Part shown: piece after piece, positions 51,933 through 61,460 of the stretch
How the letters are laid out: every line of letters starts with the position of its first letter
Numbering within the stretch: the stretch's first letter is position 1
NCBI RefSeq assembly: GCF_007997155.1
Contig: NZ_VORT01000001.1
Span: 124,001 to 188,000, forward strand
Direction: 5' to 3'
From: Aequorivita antarctica
GTDB taxonomy: Bacteria > Bacteroidota > Bacteroidia > Flavobacteriales > Flavobacteriaceae
DNA: 64,000 bases
The notes under the pieces: generated by a model
The model's database searches: none
What the model saw: only the letters and a program-made list of their open reading frames with translations
Told to the model about the DNA's origin: nothing
Translations under genes and position numbers: made by a program

Positions 51933-52478
51933 TTGGAAATACAAAAAACCCCTTTAAAAGACTGTTTTATATTGAAACCAGACGTTTTTCGAGACGACCG
52001 CGGTCTTTTTTATGAAACCTACAATCAAAAAGTTTTTGAAAAGATAACTGGTCTAAAAATTGATTTTGTGCAGGACAACCAATCCGTTTCATCAAAAGGT
52101 GTGTTGCGTGGGCTTCATTTTCAAAATGGTGAAATGGTGCAGGCAAAGCTTGTTCGTGTGGTAAAAGGAAAGGTTTTGGACATAGTAGTGGATATTCGAA
52201 AGGATTCTGAAACTTTTGGAAGATCATTTTCTATCATTTTAGACGATGTGGAGCATTTGCAACTTTTTGTACCTAAAGGTTTTGCCCACGGCTTTATTAC
52301 ACTTTCGGAACAATCTATTTTTTCATATAAGTGCGATAATTATTACGATAAGGCTTCAGAATGTGGAATCATCTATAATGACGCAACCTTAGCATTGGAT
52401 TGGCATCTTCCAAAGGAAGAATTTATTATTTCAGCAAAAGATTTGGAACTTCCTAGTTTTGAGGAAGCAATTTCATGA
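51933..52478 (+). CDS. rfbC: dTDP-4-dehydrorhamnose 3,5-epimerase
   Basis: Third step of dTDP-rhamnose synthesis. The 181-residue cupin protein has VLRGLHFQ (His-containing active-site strand, about 52-59), VVDIRKDSETFG and VPKGFAHGF. Start is TTG, 2 nt after the rfbA stop. Its stop overlaps the rfbD start in ATGA. Confidence 0.95.
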   Translation: MEIQKTPLKDCFILKPDVFRDDRGLFYETYNQKVFEKITGLKIDFVQDNQSVSSKGVLRGLHFQNGEMVQAKLVRVVKGKVLDIVVDIRKDSETFGRSFSIILDDVEHLQLFVPKGFAHGFITLSEQSIFSYKCDNYYDKASECGIIYNDATLALDWHLPKEEFIISAKDLELPSFEEAIS

Positions 52479-53338
52479 GAAAAATATTGGTTACAGGCGC
52501 AAACGGACAATTGGGAAGATGCATAAAAGATGCTGCTGCCAATTTTCCCGACCTTCAATTTGTCTTTGTTTCAAAAGAGACGCTGGATATTGAAAATACA
52601 GCTTTGCTGAAAGATTACTTCAGAAAAAATGCCTTTACCCATTGCGTCAATACTGCTGCATATACCAACGTTGAAAAGGCGGAAAGCGAACCTGAAAAAG
52701 CTTTTGCAATAAATGCTGAAGCAGTTAAAAATGTAGCAACTGTTTGTAAAGAAAATGATGTTGTTCTGCTCCACATTTCAACTGATTATGTTTTTGACGG
52801 GAAAAAGGAATCGCCCTATGTGGAAACCGATTTTACCAATCCAATCAATGTTTATGGGGCTTCAAAGTTGAAAGGGGAACAATATATTACTGAAATATGT
52901 AATAAATACTTCATTTTCAGAACCTCTTGGTTGTATTCGCAATACGGTCATAATTTTCTAAAAACGGTTTTAAAATACGCCGGAGAAGGAAAACCACTTA
53001 CCATAACAACAGAACAAACAGGAACACCAACAAACGCCAACGATTTGGCAAAAGCACTATTGCAGATAGTTACACAAGATTCAACAGATTACGGCGTTTA
53101 TCATTTCAGTAATCGTGGCGAAACCACTTGGTTTGGCTTTGCCGAGGAGATACTTGCGCTAAACGAAAAATTAAAAGATGCAAATCTTGCAAAAACCAAC
53201 CATTACCGTACTTTTGCCGCACGGCCAGCGTATAGTGTACTGGACAATTCAAAAATTGAAAACCTAATTCCAGCTTCAACCGCAGGTTGGAAAAAGAGTT
53301 TAGAGACAATAATTAAAAACCTATCAGTTAATCAATAG
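52475..53338 (+). CDS. rfbD: dTDP-4-dehydrorhamnose reductase
   Basis: Last step of dTDP-L-rhamnose synthesis. The 287-residue SDR-type reductase has VTGANGQLGRCI (5-16), STDYVFDG (about 101-108), and the YGASKLKGE catalytic motif. It overlaps rfbC by 4 nt and is followed 8 nt later by the Wzz-like gene, all one operon. Confidence 0.95.
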   Translation: MRKILVTGANGQLGRCIKDAAANFPDLQFVFVSKETLDIENTALLKDYFRKNAFTHCVNTAAYTNVEKAESEPEKAFAINAEAVKNVATVCKENDVVLLHISTDYVFDGKKESPYVETDFTNPINVYGASKLKGEQYITEICNKYFIFRTSWLYSQYGHNFLKTVLKYAGEGKPLTITTEQTGTPTNANDLAKALLQIVTQDSTDYGVYHFSNRGETTWFGFAEEILALNEKLKDANLAKTNHYRTFAARPAYSVLDNSKIENLIPASTAGWKKSLETIIKNLSVNQ

Positions 53339-53346
53339 CACACATT

Positions 53347-54321
53347 ATGGCACAGAATAATCAAGACGAAATAGATTTAGGGTATCTTTTCAACAAGATT
53401 TCAGATCTTTTTAGATCTTTTGTAAGAATTCTTTTTTTGGTTATTACTTTTTTTATAAAGTATATCGTCATTATAGTTATTTTAATACTTATTGGAATCG
53501 GAATCGGGTATTATTTGGATAAAAACAAAACGGAGGTTTATAATAACGAACTGATAGTGATTCCAAACTTTGAAAGCACGCAGTATTTATATGATAAAGT
53601 AGATGCGCTTTCATCCAAACTCAGAGATGGCGATACTGAATTCCTTCAAAAAACAATTGGAGCAAACTACATAGAGCTAGTAACTTTGGAAGCGGAACCT
53701 ATTGTGGACATATTCAGCTTCGCCGCAACAAGCCGGGATCGCGTTGATCTGTTTAAGGTTTTAACTGACAAACAGGACATTCCCGACTATGTAAAAGATC
53801 CACAAAACTTTCAGTATTTTAAATACCATCACATAACAATTAAAGTAAAGGGAAAGGAACATTCAAAAGAAATTGTTACCGCTATTGAAAAATATCTTAA
53901 CGAGAATGAACACTTTAGTGAGTATATGAAAGTGAGCAGAGAGAGCACACAGTTTAGGATAGAGACTTCCGAACGGACAATTTCACAGATTGACACTATA
54001 TTAAAGTCCAGCGCTTCGATTGATAAAGGCAAAAGCACTTTGCCGTCTGTGATGGTAAGTGACAATAGCCAGCTCAACGATGTAATTGAGTCAAAAGACC
54101 GTATGCTTTACAACCTTTTAAAATTGAATATGCAGAAAGTTGATGAACAAAGTATAATAAAAGTTGCAGCAATCAATTATAATGTTTCAGATTTTTCTGG
54201 GTTTCATATCAGTAATAAAGTAAAATACCCAGTAATTCTGGTATTGCTTTTTTCGGGTTTTTTCTTCTTAAAGTATATTTATAAAAAGATGAAACATTTT
54301 GTTGAAATCGATGCGAAATAG
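53347..54321 (+). CDS. Wzz-like chain-length-determinant-type membrane protein
   Basis: A 324-residue inner-membrane protein with an N-terminal membrane helix pair (about 25-57), a large periplasmic domain with helical stretches (about 60-285) and a C-terminal membrane helix (about 287-305) ending in a short cytoplasmic tail. This is the layout of Wzz-type polysaccharide co-polymerases that set chain length. The sequence is poorly conserved, so the call rests on topology and position between rfbD and wecB. There is no fused tyrosine-kinase domain. Confidence 0.7.
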   Translation: MAQNNQDEIDLGYLFNKISDLFRSFVRILFLVITFFIKYIVIIVILILIGIGIGYYLDKNKTEVYNNELIVIPNFESTQYLYDKVDALSSKLRDGDTEFLQKTIGANYIELVTLEAEPIVDIFSFAATSRDRVDLFKVLTDKQDIPDYVKDPQNFQYFKYHHITIKVKGKEHSKEIVTAIEKYLNENEHFSEYMKVSRESTQFRIETSERTISQIDTILKSSASIDKGKSTLPSVMVSDNSQLNDVIESKDRMLYNLLKLNMQKVDEQSIIKVAAINYNVSDFSGFHISNKVKYPVILVLLFSGFFFLKYIYKKMKHFVEIDAK

Positions 54322-54326
54322 ACAAT

Positions 54327-55451
54327 ATGAAGAAGAAAAATCTCATTGTCTTTGGAACTAGACCTGAAGCCATTAAAATGGCGCCTTTGGTACGTCAATT
54401 TTTGCAAAACGACAGTTTTGACACTAAAGTTTGTGTGACTGCCCAACACCGAGAAATGCTGGACCAGGTCTTGGATTTTTTTGAAATCGTGCCTGATTAC
54501 GATCTAAACTTGATGAAGCCCAATCAAAATCTGTACAGCCTTACTGCCACAATCATTGAAAATATGAAACCGGTTTTAGATGAGGTAAAACCAGATTTTG
54601 TTTATGTTCACGGAGATACTACAACTTCCATGGCTGTTGGTATTGCAGCTTTTTATAGCGGCGCAAAAATATGCCACGTAGAAGCTGGTTTACGTACTTT
54701 TGATAGACAATACCCTTTCCCAGAAGAATTTAACAGACAACTAACAGGAAAAATTGCAGATTATCACTTTTCGCCTACGGAACTTTCCAAGAAAAATCTT
54801 TTAGCTGAAAATACTAAAGAATCAAGTATTTTGGTTACCGGAAACACAGTTATCGATGCCCTTCTTTATGGAATTGAAAAAGTAAATGCTGAAAATTTCA
54901 AGGATTCAGAAATTGAAAGTTTAAAAACTCTTTTAAATTTTCAAAAAAAAATAATACTCGTAACAGGTCATCGAAGAGAAAATCACGGAGATGGACTTAT
55001 CAGTATTTGTGCTGCTTTAAAAACTATCGCAGAGAAAAATAAGGATGTTGAAATAATATATCCCGTTCATCTCAATCCGAACGTAATAGGGCCTGTAAAT
55101 GAACTTCTTGGAGGGATTGAAAATATATATTTAGTATCCCCATTGGCGTATCCTGCATTCATTTGGTTAATGGAAAAATCATATCTAATCATTACGGATA
55201 GTGGTGGAATCCAAGAAGAAGCCCCAAGTTTAGGAAAACCGGTTTTGGTAACTAGAACGACCACAGAACGACCTGAAGCTGTTGATGAAGGAACTGTAAT
55301 TTTGGTGGGTACCAATTCAAATAGAATTATCGAGGAAACCGAAAAATTATTGAACAATACAGCATATTATAACGATATGAGTATGTTGCACAATCCCTAT
55401 GGTGATGGGAAGGCAACTGAAAGAATCGTAAATTTTATTGAAGCACTATAA
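54327..55451 (+). CDS. wecB: UDP-N-acetylglucosamine 2-epimerase (non-hydrolysing)
   Basis: Interconverts UDP-GlcNAc and UDP-ManNAc. The 374-residue GT-B-fold protein has FGTRPEAIKMAPLV (9-22), HVEAGLRTFDR, VTGHRRENHGDGL and ITDSGGIQEEAP. With the next gene it supplies UDP-N-acetylmannosaminuronate for the polysaccharide. Confidence 0.95.
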   Translation: MKKKNLIVFGTRPEAIKMAPLVRQFLQNDSFDTKVCVTAQHREMLDQVLDFFEIVPDYDLNLMKPNQNLYSLTATIIENMKPVLDEVKPDFVYVHGDTTTSMAVGIAAFYSGAKICHVEAGLRTFDRQYPFPEEFNRQLTGKIADYHFSPTELSKKNLLAENTKESSILVTGNTVIDALLYGIEKVNAENFKDSEIESLKTLLNFQKKIILVTGHRRENHGDGLISICAALKTIAEKNKDVEIIYPVHLNPNVIGPVNELLGGIENIYLVSPLAYPAFIWLMEKSYLIITDSGGIQEEAPSLGKPVLVTRTTTERPEAVDEGTVILVGTNSNRIIEETEKLLNNTAYYNDMSMLHNPYGDGKATERIVNFIEAL

Positions 55452-55452
55452 C

Positions 55453-56661
55453 ATGGAAAATAAACCCACAGTGGTAATGATGGGATTGGGCTATATAGGC
55501 TTACCCACTGCGGCACTGATAGCTAGTAAAGGATTAAATGTAACGGGCGTAGATATTTCTCAACGTGTAGTAAATACTATAAACGAAGGAAAAATCCACA
55601 TAGTGGAACCTGATCTTGATGGTCTGGTTCATCATGTGGTGAAGCAAAGCTATCTTCAGGCCTCTACAAAGCCTGTAGCGGCAGATGTTTACTTGATAGC
55701 TGTTCCAACACCTTTCAAGGGAAATCACAAGCCAGATCTCTCTTATGTTGAGAGTGCGGTTAAAAATATTATTCCTACCCTAAAAAAAGGAGCTTTGGTT
55801 ATTTTGGAATCTACCAGCCCCGTTGGAACAACCCAAAAAATACAAGAAATAATTTTTGCGGAACGCCCCGATTTAAAAGGCGAAATTTTCATTGCGTATT
55901 GTCCAGAACGCGTACTTCCTGGGAATGTAATCTATGAACTGGAACAAAATGATCGCGCAATAGGTGGAATTGATGAAGCTTCTACAGAAAAAGCAGTTTG
56001 GTTCTACAAACATTTTGTGAAAGGTGAACTGCACAAAACAAATTCACAAACCGCTGAAATGTGCAAATTGGTTGAAAACTCTTCCCGCGACGTGCAGATT
56101 GCTTTTGCAAATGAACTTTCAATGATTTGCGATAAAGCCAATATAAACGTTTGGGAATTGATTCGTTTGGCTAATAAACATCCTCGAGTAAACATCCTAC
56201 AACCTGGAACTGGCGTTGGTGGACACTGTATTGCCGTTGACCCTTGGTTTATTGTTTCTGAATTTCCAGAGGAAACAAAAATAATTCGTTCCGCTCGCGA
56301 AATAAATAATTACAAAACCGAGTGGGCTATTGAAAAAGTTAAAAACGCCGCTCTTAAATTTAAAATAGATAATGGTAGGGATGCAGTTATAGCGTGTATG
56401 GGCCTAGCCTTTAAACCTAACATTGATGATCTTCGTGAATCTCCAGCATTACACGTTTCCGAAGCTTTAAAAAATGAAGGTTTTAAAACCCTTAACGTGG
56501 AACCAAATCTTAAAAAAGAAACTGACCGTGAACTAACCCAAACAAGTGAAGCTATTGAAGCGGCTGATATTTTGGTGTTTTTGGTAGCCCACAACGAATT
56601 TAAAAACATCACTTTACCTCAAAACAAAAAAATCCTGGATTTCTGCGGGGTATTAAATTAA
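55453..56661 (+). CDS. wecC: UDP-N-acetyl-D-mannosamine dehydrogenase
   Basis: Oxidises UDP-ManNAc to the uronic acid with NAD+. From ATG 55453 the protein has 402 residues: NAD motif GLGYIGLPTAALIASKG (about 9-25), the catalytic cysteine in GTGVGGHCIAVDP, and a C-terminal domain with FKPNIDDLRESPAL. Two bases after the wecB stop (TAAC-ATG), so tightly coupled. A related UDP-sugar dehydrogenase specificity is possible, but neighbour wecB makes this the best reading. Confidence 0.92.
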   Translation: MENKPTVVMMGLGYIGLPTAALIASKGLNVTGVDISQRVVNTINEGKIHIVEPDLDGLVHHVVKQSYLQASTKPVAADVYLIAVPTPFKGNHKPDLSYVESAVKNIIPTLKKGALVILESTSPVGTTQKIQEIIFAERPDLKGEIFIAYCPERVLPGNVIYELEQNDRAIGGIDEASTEKAVWFYKHFVKGELHKTNSQTAEMCKLVENSSRDVQIAFANELSMICDKANINVWELIRLANKHPRVNILQPGTGVGGHCIAVDPWFIVSEFPEETKIIRSAREINNYKTEWAIEKVKNAALKFKIDNGRDAVIACMGLAFKPNIDDLRESPALHVSEALKNEGFKTLNVEPNLKKETDRELTQTSEAIEAADILVFLVAHNEFKNITLPQNKKILDFCGVLN

Positions 56662-56668
56662 TCTCATC

Positions 56669-57931
56669 GTGGAAAGGCTCACACTACTTTTTTTAAAATT
56701 AAAAGAAAGAGGTTTTTTCCACCTTATAATCTCCAATTATTCGGTTCAGTTTATCGTTTTTGGCTCCAGTTTGCTGGTTGCCAAAATCATGTCACCAACA
56801 GACGTTGGAATTATAAAAACTATTGAGACTTTTGCAAATATGGCCATTGTTTTAGGTGGTGGGGGAGTAATCTTTGCAATCCTAAAAGTTATTCCCGAAC
56901 ACAAAGACAACGCAATACGGCGGCTTTCTTTAATTTTTTCTTTAAAATACGCCACAATTTTTTCATTGGTGGTTTTTGTCTTTTTTAATCTGCTGGCCTA
57001 TTCTGGCTTTGTTTCCGAGGACGAAACGCTTGTTTATTGGTTTCAACAATATTCCTTCCTTATTGTACCTTCAGTTTTGACGATGGTTTTGATACGCTAT
57101 TACCAAGCAATTGATAGGTTTAAGAGAATCAGCACCGTTGTTTTTTATCTGAAATTACTTTCCGCAGTCTTCGTTCTTTCGTTTACCTACTTCTTTTTTA
57201 TCCGAGGTTATGTGCTTTCAATGGTTATTTCGACCGTTTTGGCAACGCTTATATTGCTTTATGATCTTCGGAAAGAATTGGTTGATAAAACCATTAGCGA
57301 ACGACATATAGAGATACGGCAAAAAATTATCGGTCTGTCCAAAACCGCATTTACGGCACAAGTCATTGATCAGCTTAAACTGCAATCGGGGTTTCTGATT
57401 GCGAATTATGTTATTTTGGACCGGGAAATATTCGGGTTTTATGCTTTCGCACTTATCTTAACGCAGGGCATCAACATTGTTGCTTCCAGCGTGCAGCAAT
57501 TCATAATTCCTAAAATGTCTGAAACTTCGGGAAATCTCACTTTGTTTTTTCAGAAATATAAAATGTTTGAAAAGCGTTTCAATATAATAGCTGTTGCTAT
57601 TTTTATTGGGGCACAATTGTTTTTGCCTTTGGCAGTAAGCTTGGTTTTTGGAGATAAATATGACGGGGCGATCCTAATTTTAAGAATTATGCTTGTGGGC
57701 TGGCTTATTGAGGCGCTATACGCGTTGAAAGGTGTTATTTTCCTTAGTTTGGGAAAAATGAAATACATAAGTTATGCTTCGTTCACCATATTTTTGATTT
57801 CCGTTCCGGTGATTTATTATTTGGACGTTAAATACGCTGCTATTGGTGCCGCCTGCGCCTATGTTTTCCAAAATTTGGTAAGCTTGGGTGTACTGCATTA
57901 TTTTGTACACAAGGTTTCAAAACATTCTTGA
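56669..57931 (+). CDS. Wzx-type polysaccharide flippase
   Basis: A 420-residue inner-membrane protein with about 12 helices, of the polysaccharide-transporter/MVF-like superfamily. It would flip the lipid-linked repeat unit to the periplasmic side. The start is GTG, 7 nt after wecC. Family is recognised from the topology, the N-terminal LLVAKIMSPTDVGIIKTIET pattern and context. It is the last gene before a 111-nt gap that carries a shared leader element. Confidence 0.85.
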   Translation: MERLTLLFLKLKERGFFHLIISNYSVQFIVFGSSLLVAKIMSPTDVGIIKTIETFANMAIVLGGGGVIFAILKVIPEHKDNAIRRLSLIFSLKYATIFSLVVFVFFNLLAYSGFVSEDETLVYWFQQYSFLIVPSVLTMVLIRYYQAIDRFKRISTVVFYLKLLSAVFVLSFTYFFFIRGYVLSMVISTVLATLILLYDLRKELVDKTISERHIEIRQKIIGLSKTAFTAQVIDQLKLQSGFLIANYVILDREIFGFYAFALILTQGINIVASSVQQFIIPKMSETSGNLTLFFQKYKMFEKRFNIIAVAIFIGAQLFLPLAVSLVFGDKYDGAILILRIMLVGWLIEALYALKGVIFLSLGKMKYISYASFTIFLISVPVIYYLDVKYAAIGAACAYVFQNLVSLGVLHYFVHKVSKHS

Positions 57932-57957
57932 TACCTTTATAAAACTGAATTTTGAGT

Positions 57958-58042
57958 ATGAAATGCCTTCTGCCAGATTATAAAATAACTAAAATGCATA
58001 ATATGGAGATTTTATCTTCCTATTTATAAATATTTTATACGG
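57958..58042 (+). promoter_or_regulatory. Shared leader element, copy B (upstream of Wzy gene)
   Basis: ATGAAATGCCTTCTGCCA (57958-57975; 16 of 18 identical to copy A) and GGAGATTTTATCTTCC (58005-58020; 12 of 16), ending 22 nt before the ATG. The halves can pair partly. It marks a likely separate transcription start for the second half of the polysaccharide locus. Confidence 0.5.
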
Positions 58043-59296
58043 ATGAAAATCGCTAATTTAAGAACACCAGTGAAGGATATTTTATCAAATATCCTCATTT
58101 TATTGCCCTTTGTTCTCATATTTCTATCAGAGATTTTGCTTCCAATTATACCAACGGCATCTTCAGTTTTTAAAGTTGGGGCAGTGCTATATATGTTTAT
58201 ATATGCGTTTATGGGCTTAAAATTTCACGGAAGTTTTTTAATACTCCTTGGATTGTTTATTCCCTTTTTTATTTACGGAATTTTACACTCGTTCAACATC
58301 AATGCGGCAATTTCCGAAGGAGTCAGATATCTTTTTCCTATTTCGGTTTTAATGTATGGATACGCTATAAGGCGTCACTTTAAATTTCTTCTTTTAGCTT
58401 TTATCGTTTTTGTACTTATAAACGATTTTTGGCAGATTGTAAACTATGTAAATTGGTATCGCGGCGTTACACAATGGTTTTACAATACAGATTTATATGG
58501 AAACCGCTATTTTAACGCATCTTCTGGAATCATTCGGGCTACGGGTGTTGTTGGGTTTTTTGGACTTTTTGGATTTATCAATCTTATTGCATTTTTCTTA
58601 GCCCGACGATACTACAACGGCAAATGGAAAAGCTTGCTCCTTTCTATTTTTCTAATTTCACTTTTTTTAAGCTTTTCCTATAAAACCATTGGGGCTTTAT
58701 TGGTTTTACTTTTTATTCAATATAAAAACAAGCTGAAATTTTTTCAAATAGTTGGAGTACTGTTTGTAATAGCCCTAATTGCAATCCCTAAAGTAATTGC
58801 GAGTATGGGTGAAAGCATTGTGCTACGATTGGAACAATATGTGACTGAAGGAGATTCTGCCAGAGCGGAATCCTATCGGGTAATGTTTGCTGAAATTTCA
58901 GATTTTAACCTCTTTGGCCGTGGAATAGGTTCTTTTGGTGGTCCAGCTTCGGTAACTTATAATTCCCCAATATATAGTGAACATCATTTTAATTGGTTCT
59001 ATACAATAGATTTAGCTACAACAGATACTTTTTTTCCACATTTATTTGTTGAAATGGGTCTCATTGGTGGCCTGCTCTATTTGATTGTTCTTATGGCTCC
59101 CTTCGCGTTATCGTGGAAACGCGATAAGTTTAAATTGGTCTTTGCTATTTATTTTGCCCTCTTTTTTGATGCTCTCTTTTCGTATTCATTGAATAATATA
59201 GCTTTTTTGATAGTTTCACTAGGCTTTTTATATCCACTGTATTTTTATAAGGAGGAAGAAAATATATTTGAAGAAGCTGTACCTAACCCTGTTTGA
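58043..59296 (+). CDS. O-antigen polymerase-type protein (Wzy-like)
   Basis: A 417-residue membrane protein with about 11-12 helices and one large periplasmic loop (about 265-335, including GRGIGSFGGPASVTYNSP and HFNWFYTID). The loop sequence in the form GxGxGSF with a later His-rich part matches the Wzy/WaaL/O-antigen ligase superfamily. It likely joins repeat units, but ligase activity cannot be excluded. Overlaps nothing; SGNH gene begins 5 nt after the stop. Confidence 0.78.
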   Translation: MKIANLRTPVKDILSNILILLPFVLIFLSEILLPIIPTASSVFKVGAVLYMFIYAFMGLKFHGSFLILLGLFIPFFIYGILHSFNINAAISEGVRYLFPISVLMYGYAIRRHFKFLLLAFIVFVLINDFWQIVNYVNWYRGVTQWFYNTDLYGNRYFNASSGIIRATGVVGFFGLFGFINLIAFFLARRYYNGKWKSLLLSIFLISLFLSFSYKTIGALLVLLFIQYKNKLKFFQIVGVLFVIALIAIPKVIASMGESIVLRLEQYVTEGDSARAESYRVMFAEISDFNLFGRGIGSFGGPASVTYNSPIYSEHHFNWFYTIDLATTDTFFPHLFVEMGLIGGLLYLIVLMAPFALSWKRDKFKLVFAIYFALFFDALFSYSLNNIAFLIVSLGFLYPLYFYKEEENIFEEAVPNPV

Positions 59297-59301
59297 TTTT
59301 A

Positions 59302-60240
59302 ATGAACAAAATGCCACCACATATTGCCATTGTTATTATTTGGGGCGCACTGCTGGGCTATCTTATATTTAATTTTATAGGAAAGGCGAATGTAAATTTT
59401 GTTCAGTTCAATTATGATTGGGACGCTTCTGAAGTTATTGGGACCTTTGGCGCTGTTGAAATAGATTCCATTGCGAACGATTATATTTCTATTAAAAATA
59501 ATTTTCAGCCTCCCCGAAGCTTCGACAGCAATAATACTTTTTTACTAAAAAACAACCAAGAAAGCTATTTCCGGGCGTCAGAAATACTTTCAGACAGCAG
59601 TAAAATTGTTTTCTCAGGAGTTAAATGGATTAACCAAATTCCCAATAAAACAAGCAAACAAAATAGTATTGAAATTATAGATTTGCCGCTTATCCAGCCC
59701 AAAGGAAAAACCACACTTACCATAGGCGATTCACAAATAATCTGGCGTGAAGCACGTGAACTTCGGAAAAATCTATTGCGGAAAAAGAAACTGTTTTTTG
59801 TGGGAAGCCAGACCGACGCCTATGGTTATCCATATGAAGGCGGTACGTTCAATACTTCTTCAGACATTTTGATAAAATCATTAAACGCACCATCTGCAGC
59901 TTATTATATCTTGTTTTTTGGGGCACAGGATAAACGAATGGATAAGCAATTGCTGAATAAAAATATTTGTGATATTTTAGAATCACTTCAAAATAAACCG
60001 AAAACCGAAAAGATTTTCGTCATTACACTACCACCTTCATCAAACCCCACATTCGACGCTTACAATAACTTATTCAATAAACGTTTACAAGAATGTGTGG
60101 CCCAATTTAAAAATGCCCAAATTGTGGACTTGCATAATTTTTTAATTGACAAAAAGGACTATTTATCTGAAGATGAGGTGCATTTGAATACAAAAGGATA
60201 TTTATATCTAAACAAACTTTTAACCCAAGAAATTCCGTGA
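59302..60240 (+). CDS. SGNH/GDSL-type hydrolase-like envelope protein
   Basis: A 312-residue protein with one N-terminal membrane helix (about 7-27) and an extracytoplasmic SGNH-hydrolase-like domain: the nucleophile motif TIGDSQI (Ser144) and the late DEVHLN with Asp291 and His294, the usual DxxH spacing. Such enzymes in polysaccharide loci add or remove O-acyl groups. Its role as esterase or transferase is inferred. The in-frame TTG at 59293 overlaps the previous gene and is less likely than the ATG. It overlaps the next gene by 4 nt. Confidence 0.75.
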   Translation: MNKMPPHIAIVIIWGALLGYLIFNFIGKANVNFVQFNYDWDASEVIGTFGAVEIDSIANDYISIKNNFQPPRSFDSNNTFLLKNNQESYFRASEILSDSSKIVFSGVKWINQIPNKTSKQNSIEIIDLPLIQPKGKTTLTIGDSQIIWREARELRKNLLRKKKLFFVGSQTDAYGYPYEGGTFNTSSDILIKSLNAPSAAYYILFFGAQDKRMDKQLLNKNICDILESLQNKPKTEKIFVITLPPSSNPTFDAYNNLFNKRLQECVAQFKNAQIVDLHNFLIDKKDYLSEDEVHLNTKGYLYLNKLLTQEIP

Positions 60241-61442
60241 GTAAATTCAAAAACATACGCGAACAATTTTTCTTCGGGTCACTCATTTTAGTGGTTATAA
60301 GCTTGTCATTGCCAAAATACAGCCTCAACTCCCAAAGCATAATTATTTGCACCATATGTTGGTTATTTTACAGCCCTTTTCAGCAAAAGTACCTTCTGCT
60401 AAAAAGAAATTTTCTTCCTTTTCTTTTGGTCAGTTCCCTATTTTGGATTTCGCTCATTGGTTTGCTTTATTCTGAAAATATGGTTGATGGCCTTAAGAAT
60501 TTTCAGAAACAACTTCCATTTTTGGTATTTCCTCTCATTTTCTTTACTGTGGAAATTTCAAGAAAAACTAAACTAATATTACTGAAATATTTTAGCTATG
60601 GCGTTATTGTTTCTGCATCTTTCGCACTGTTAAAGGCCATCTATTTTAAGTGGAACAATTTTGGCGACTATTTTTATTATGACAAATTGGGGCAGTTGTT
60701 GGATATTCACACCACCTATTTCGCAATGTATGTGTTAATTGCACTGCTTTATTTTACGAGTTTCATTTCCCGAAAACCCTTTAAAAAACGCCTTATTTAT
60801 GGCTTATGTATCGTTTTCCTACTTTGGTTTCTATATCTTTTGAGCGTTAGGGTGAGCATTATGGCTTTGATCGTGAGCGGTTTAATATTGATTTATGGCA
60901 ACAGAAAATCCATAACACCCAAAACCATTTTTTTGCTTATTGGCGGCGTTTTGTTGATAGTGCTATTTTATTTTACACCCAATTTCCAAAAACGGTTTAA
61001 CGCTAAAACTCCCGAAGGCATTGCCATTTCTGATGTAGATACCAGAACAGTGCATTGGCAGTCAGCTCTGGAAGTAATAGGGAAAAACAATTTATTTTTT
61101 GGTGCTGGAACAGGAGATGGCCATGAAATATTATATGACCAATATCTAGAAAATGGTTTTGAAACGGGCTATATCTATCAATACAATGCTCATAATCAAT
61201 TTTTGGAAACAGCCTTATATTATGGGTTATTTGGGCTTGTATTTTTAATTACAATAATCTTTATTGTAATTAAAAAATGCTATTTATGTCAGAATTATCT
61301 TGGTGCTGCAATAATAATTACCCAAATAGTTTTTATGATAACCGAATCAACTCTTGAAAGCCAAAGCGGAATTGTTCTTTTTGCTTATTTTACTGCCATG
61401 ATGGCTTCCCGTTCCTTTTCAGATAAAATTAGAATTAATTGA
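60237..61442 (+). CDS. O-antigen ligase family protein (WaaL/Wzy-like)
   Basis: A 401-residue membrane protein with about 11 helices and a periplasmic loop (about 255-325) containing AxTGDGHEILYDQYLENGF and YNAHNQFLETALYYGL, where the HNQFLE motif is diagnostic of the O-antigen ligase superfamily. This is the second such protein in the locus, so one is probably the polymerase and the other the ligase. Start is GTG overlapping the previous stop (GTGA). Confidence 0.85.
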   Translation: MSKFKNIREQFFFGSLILVVISLSLPKYSLNSQSIIICTICWLFYSPFQQKYLLLKRNFLPFLLVSSLFWISLIGLLYSENMVDGLKNFQKQLPFLVFPLIFFTVEISRKTKLILLKYFSYGVIVSASFALLKAIYFKWNNFGDYFYYDKLGQLLDIHTTYFAMYVLIALLYFTSFISRKPFKKRLIYGLCIVFLLWFLYLLSVRVSIMALIVSGLILIYGNRKSITPKTIFLLIGGVLLIVLFYFTPNFQKRFNAKTPEGIAISDVDTRTVHWQSALEVIGKNNLFFGAGTGDGHEILYDQYLENGFETGYIYQYNAHNQFLETALYYGLFGLVFLITIIFIVIKKCYLCQNYLGAAIIITQIVFMITESTLESQSGIVLFAYFTAMMASRSFSDKIRIN

Positions 61443-61460
61443 TTTTGAGCTATTGAATAA

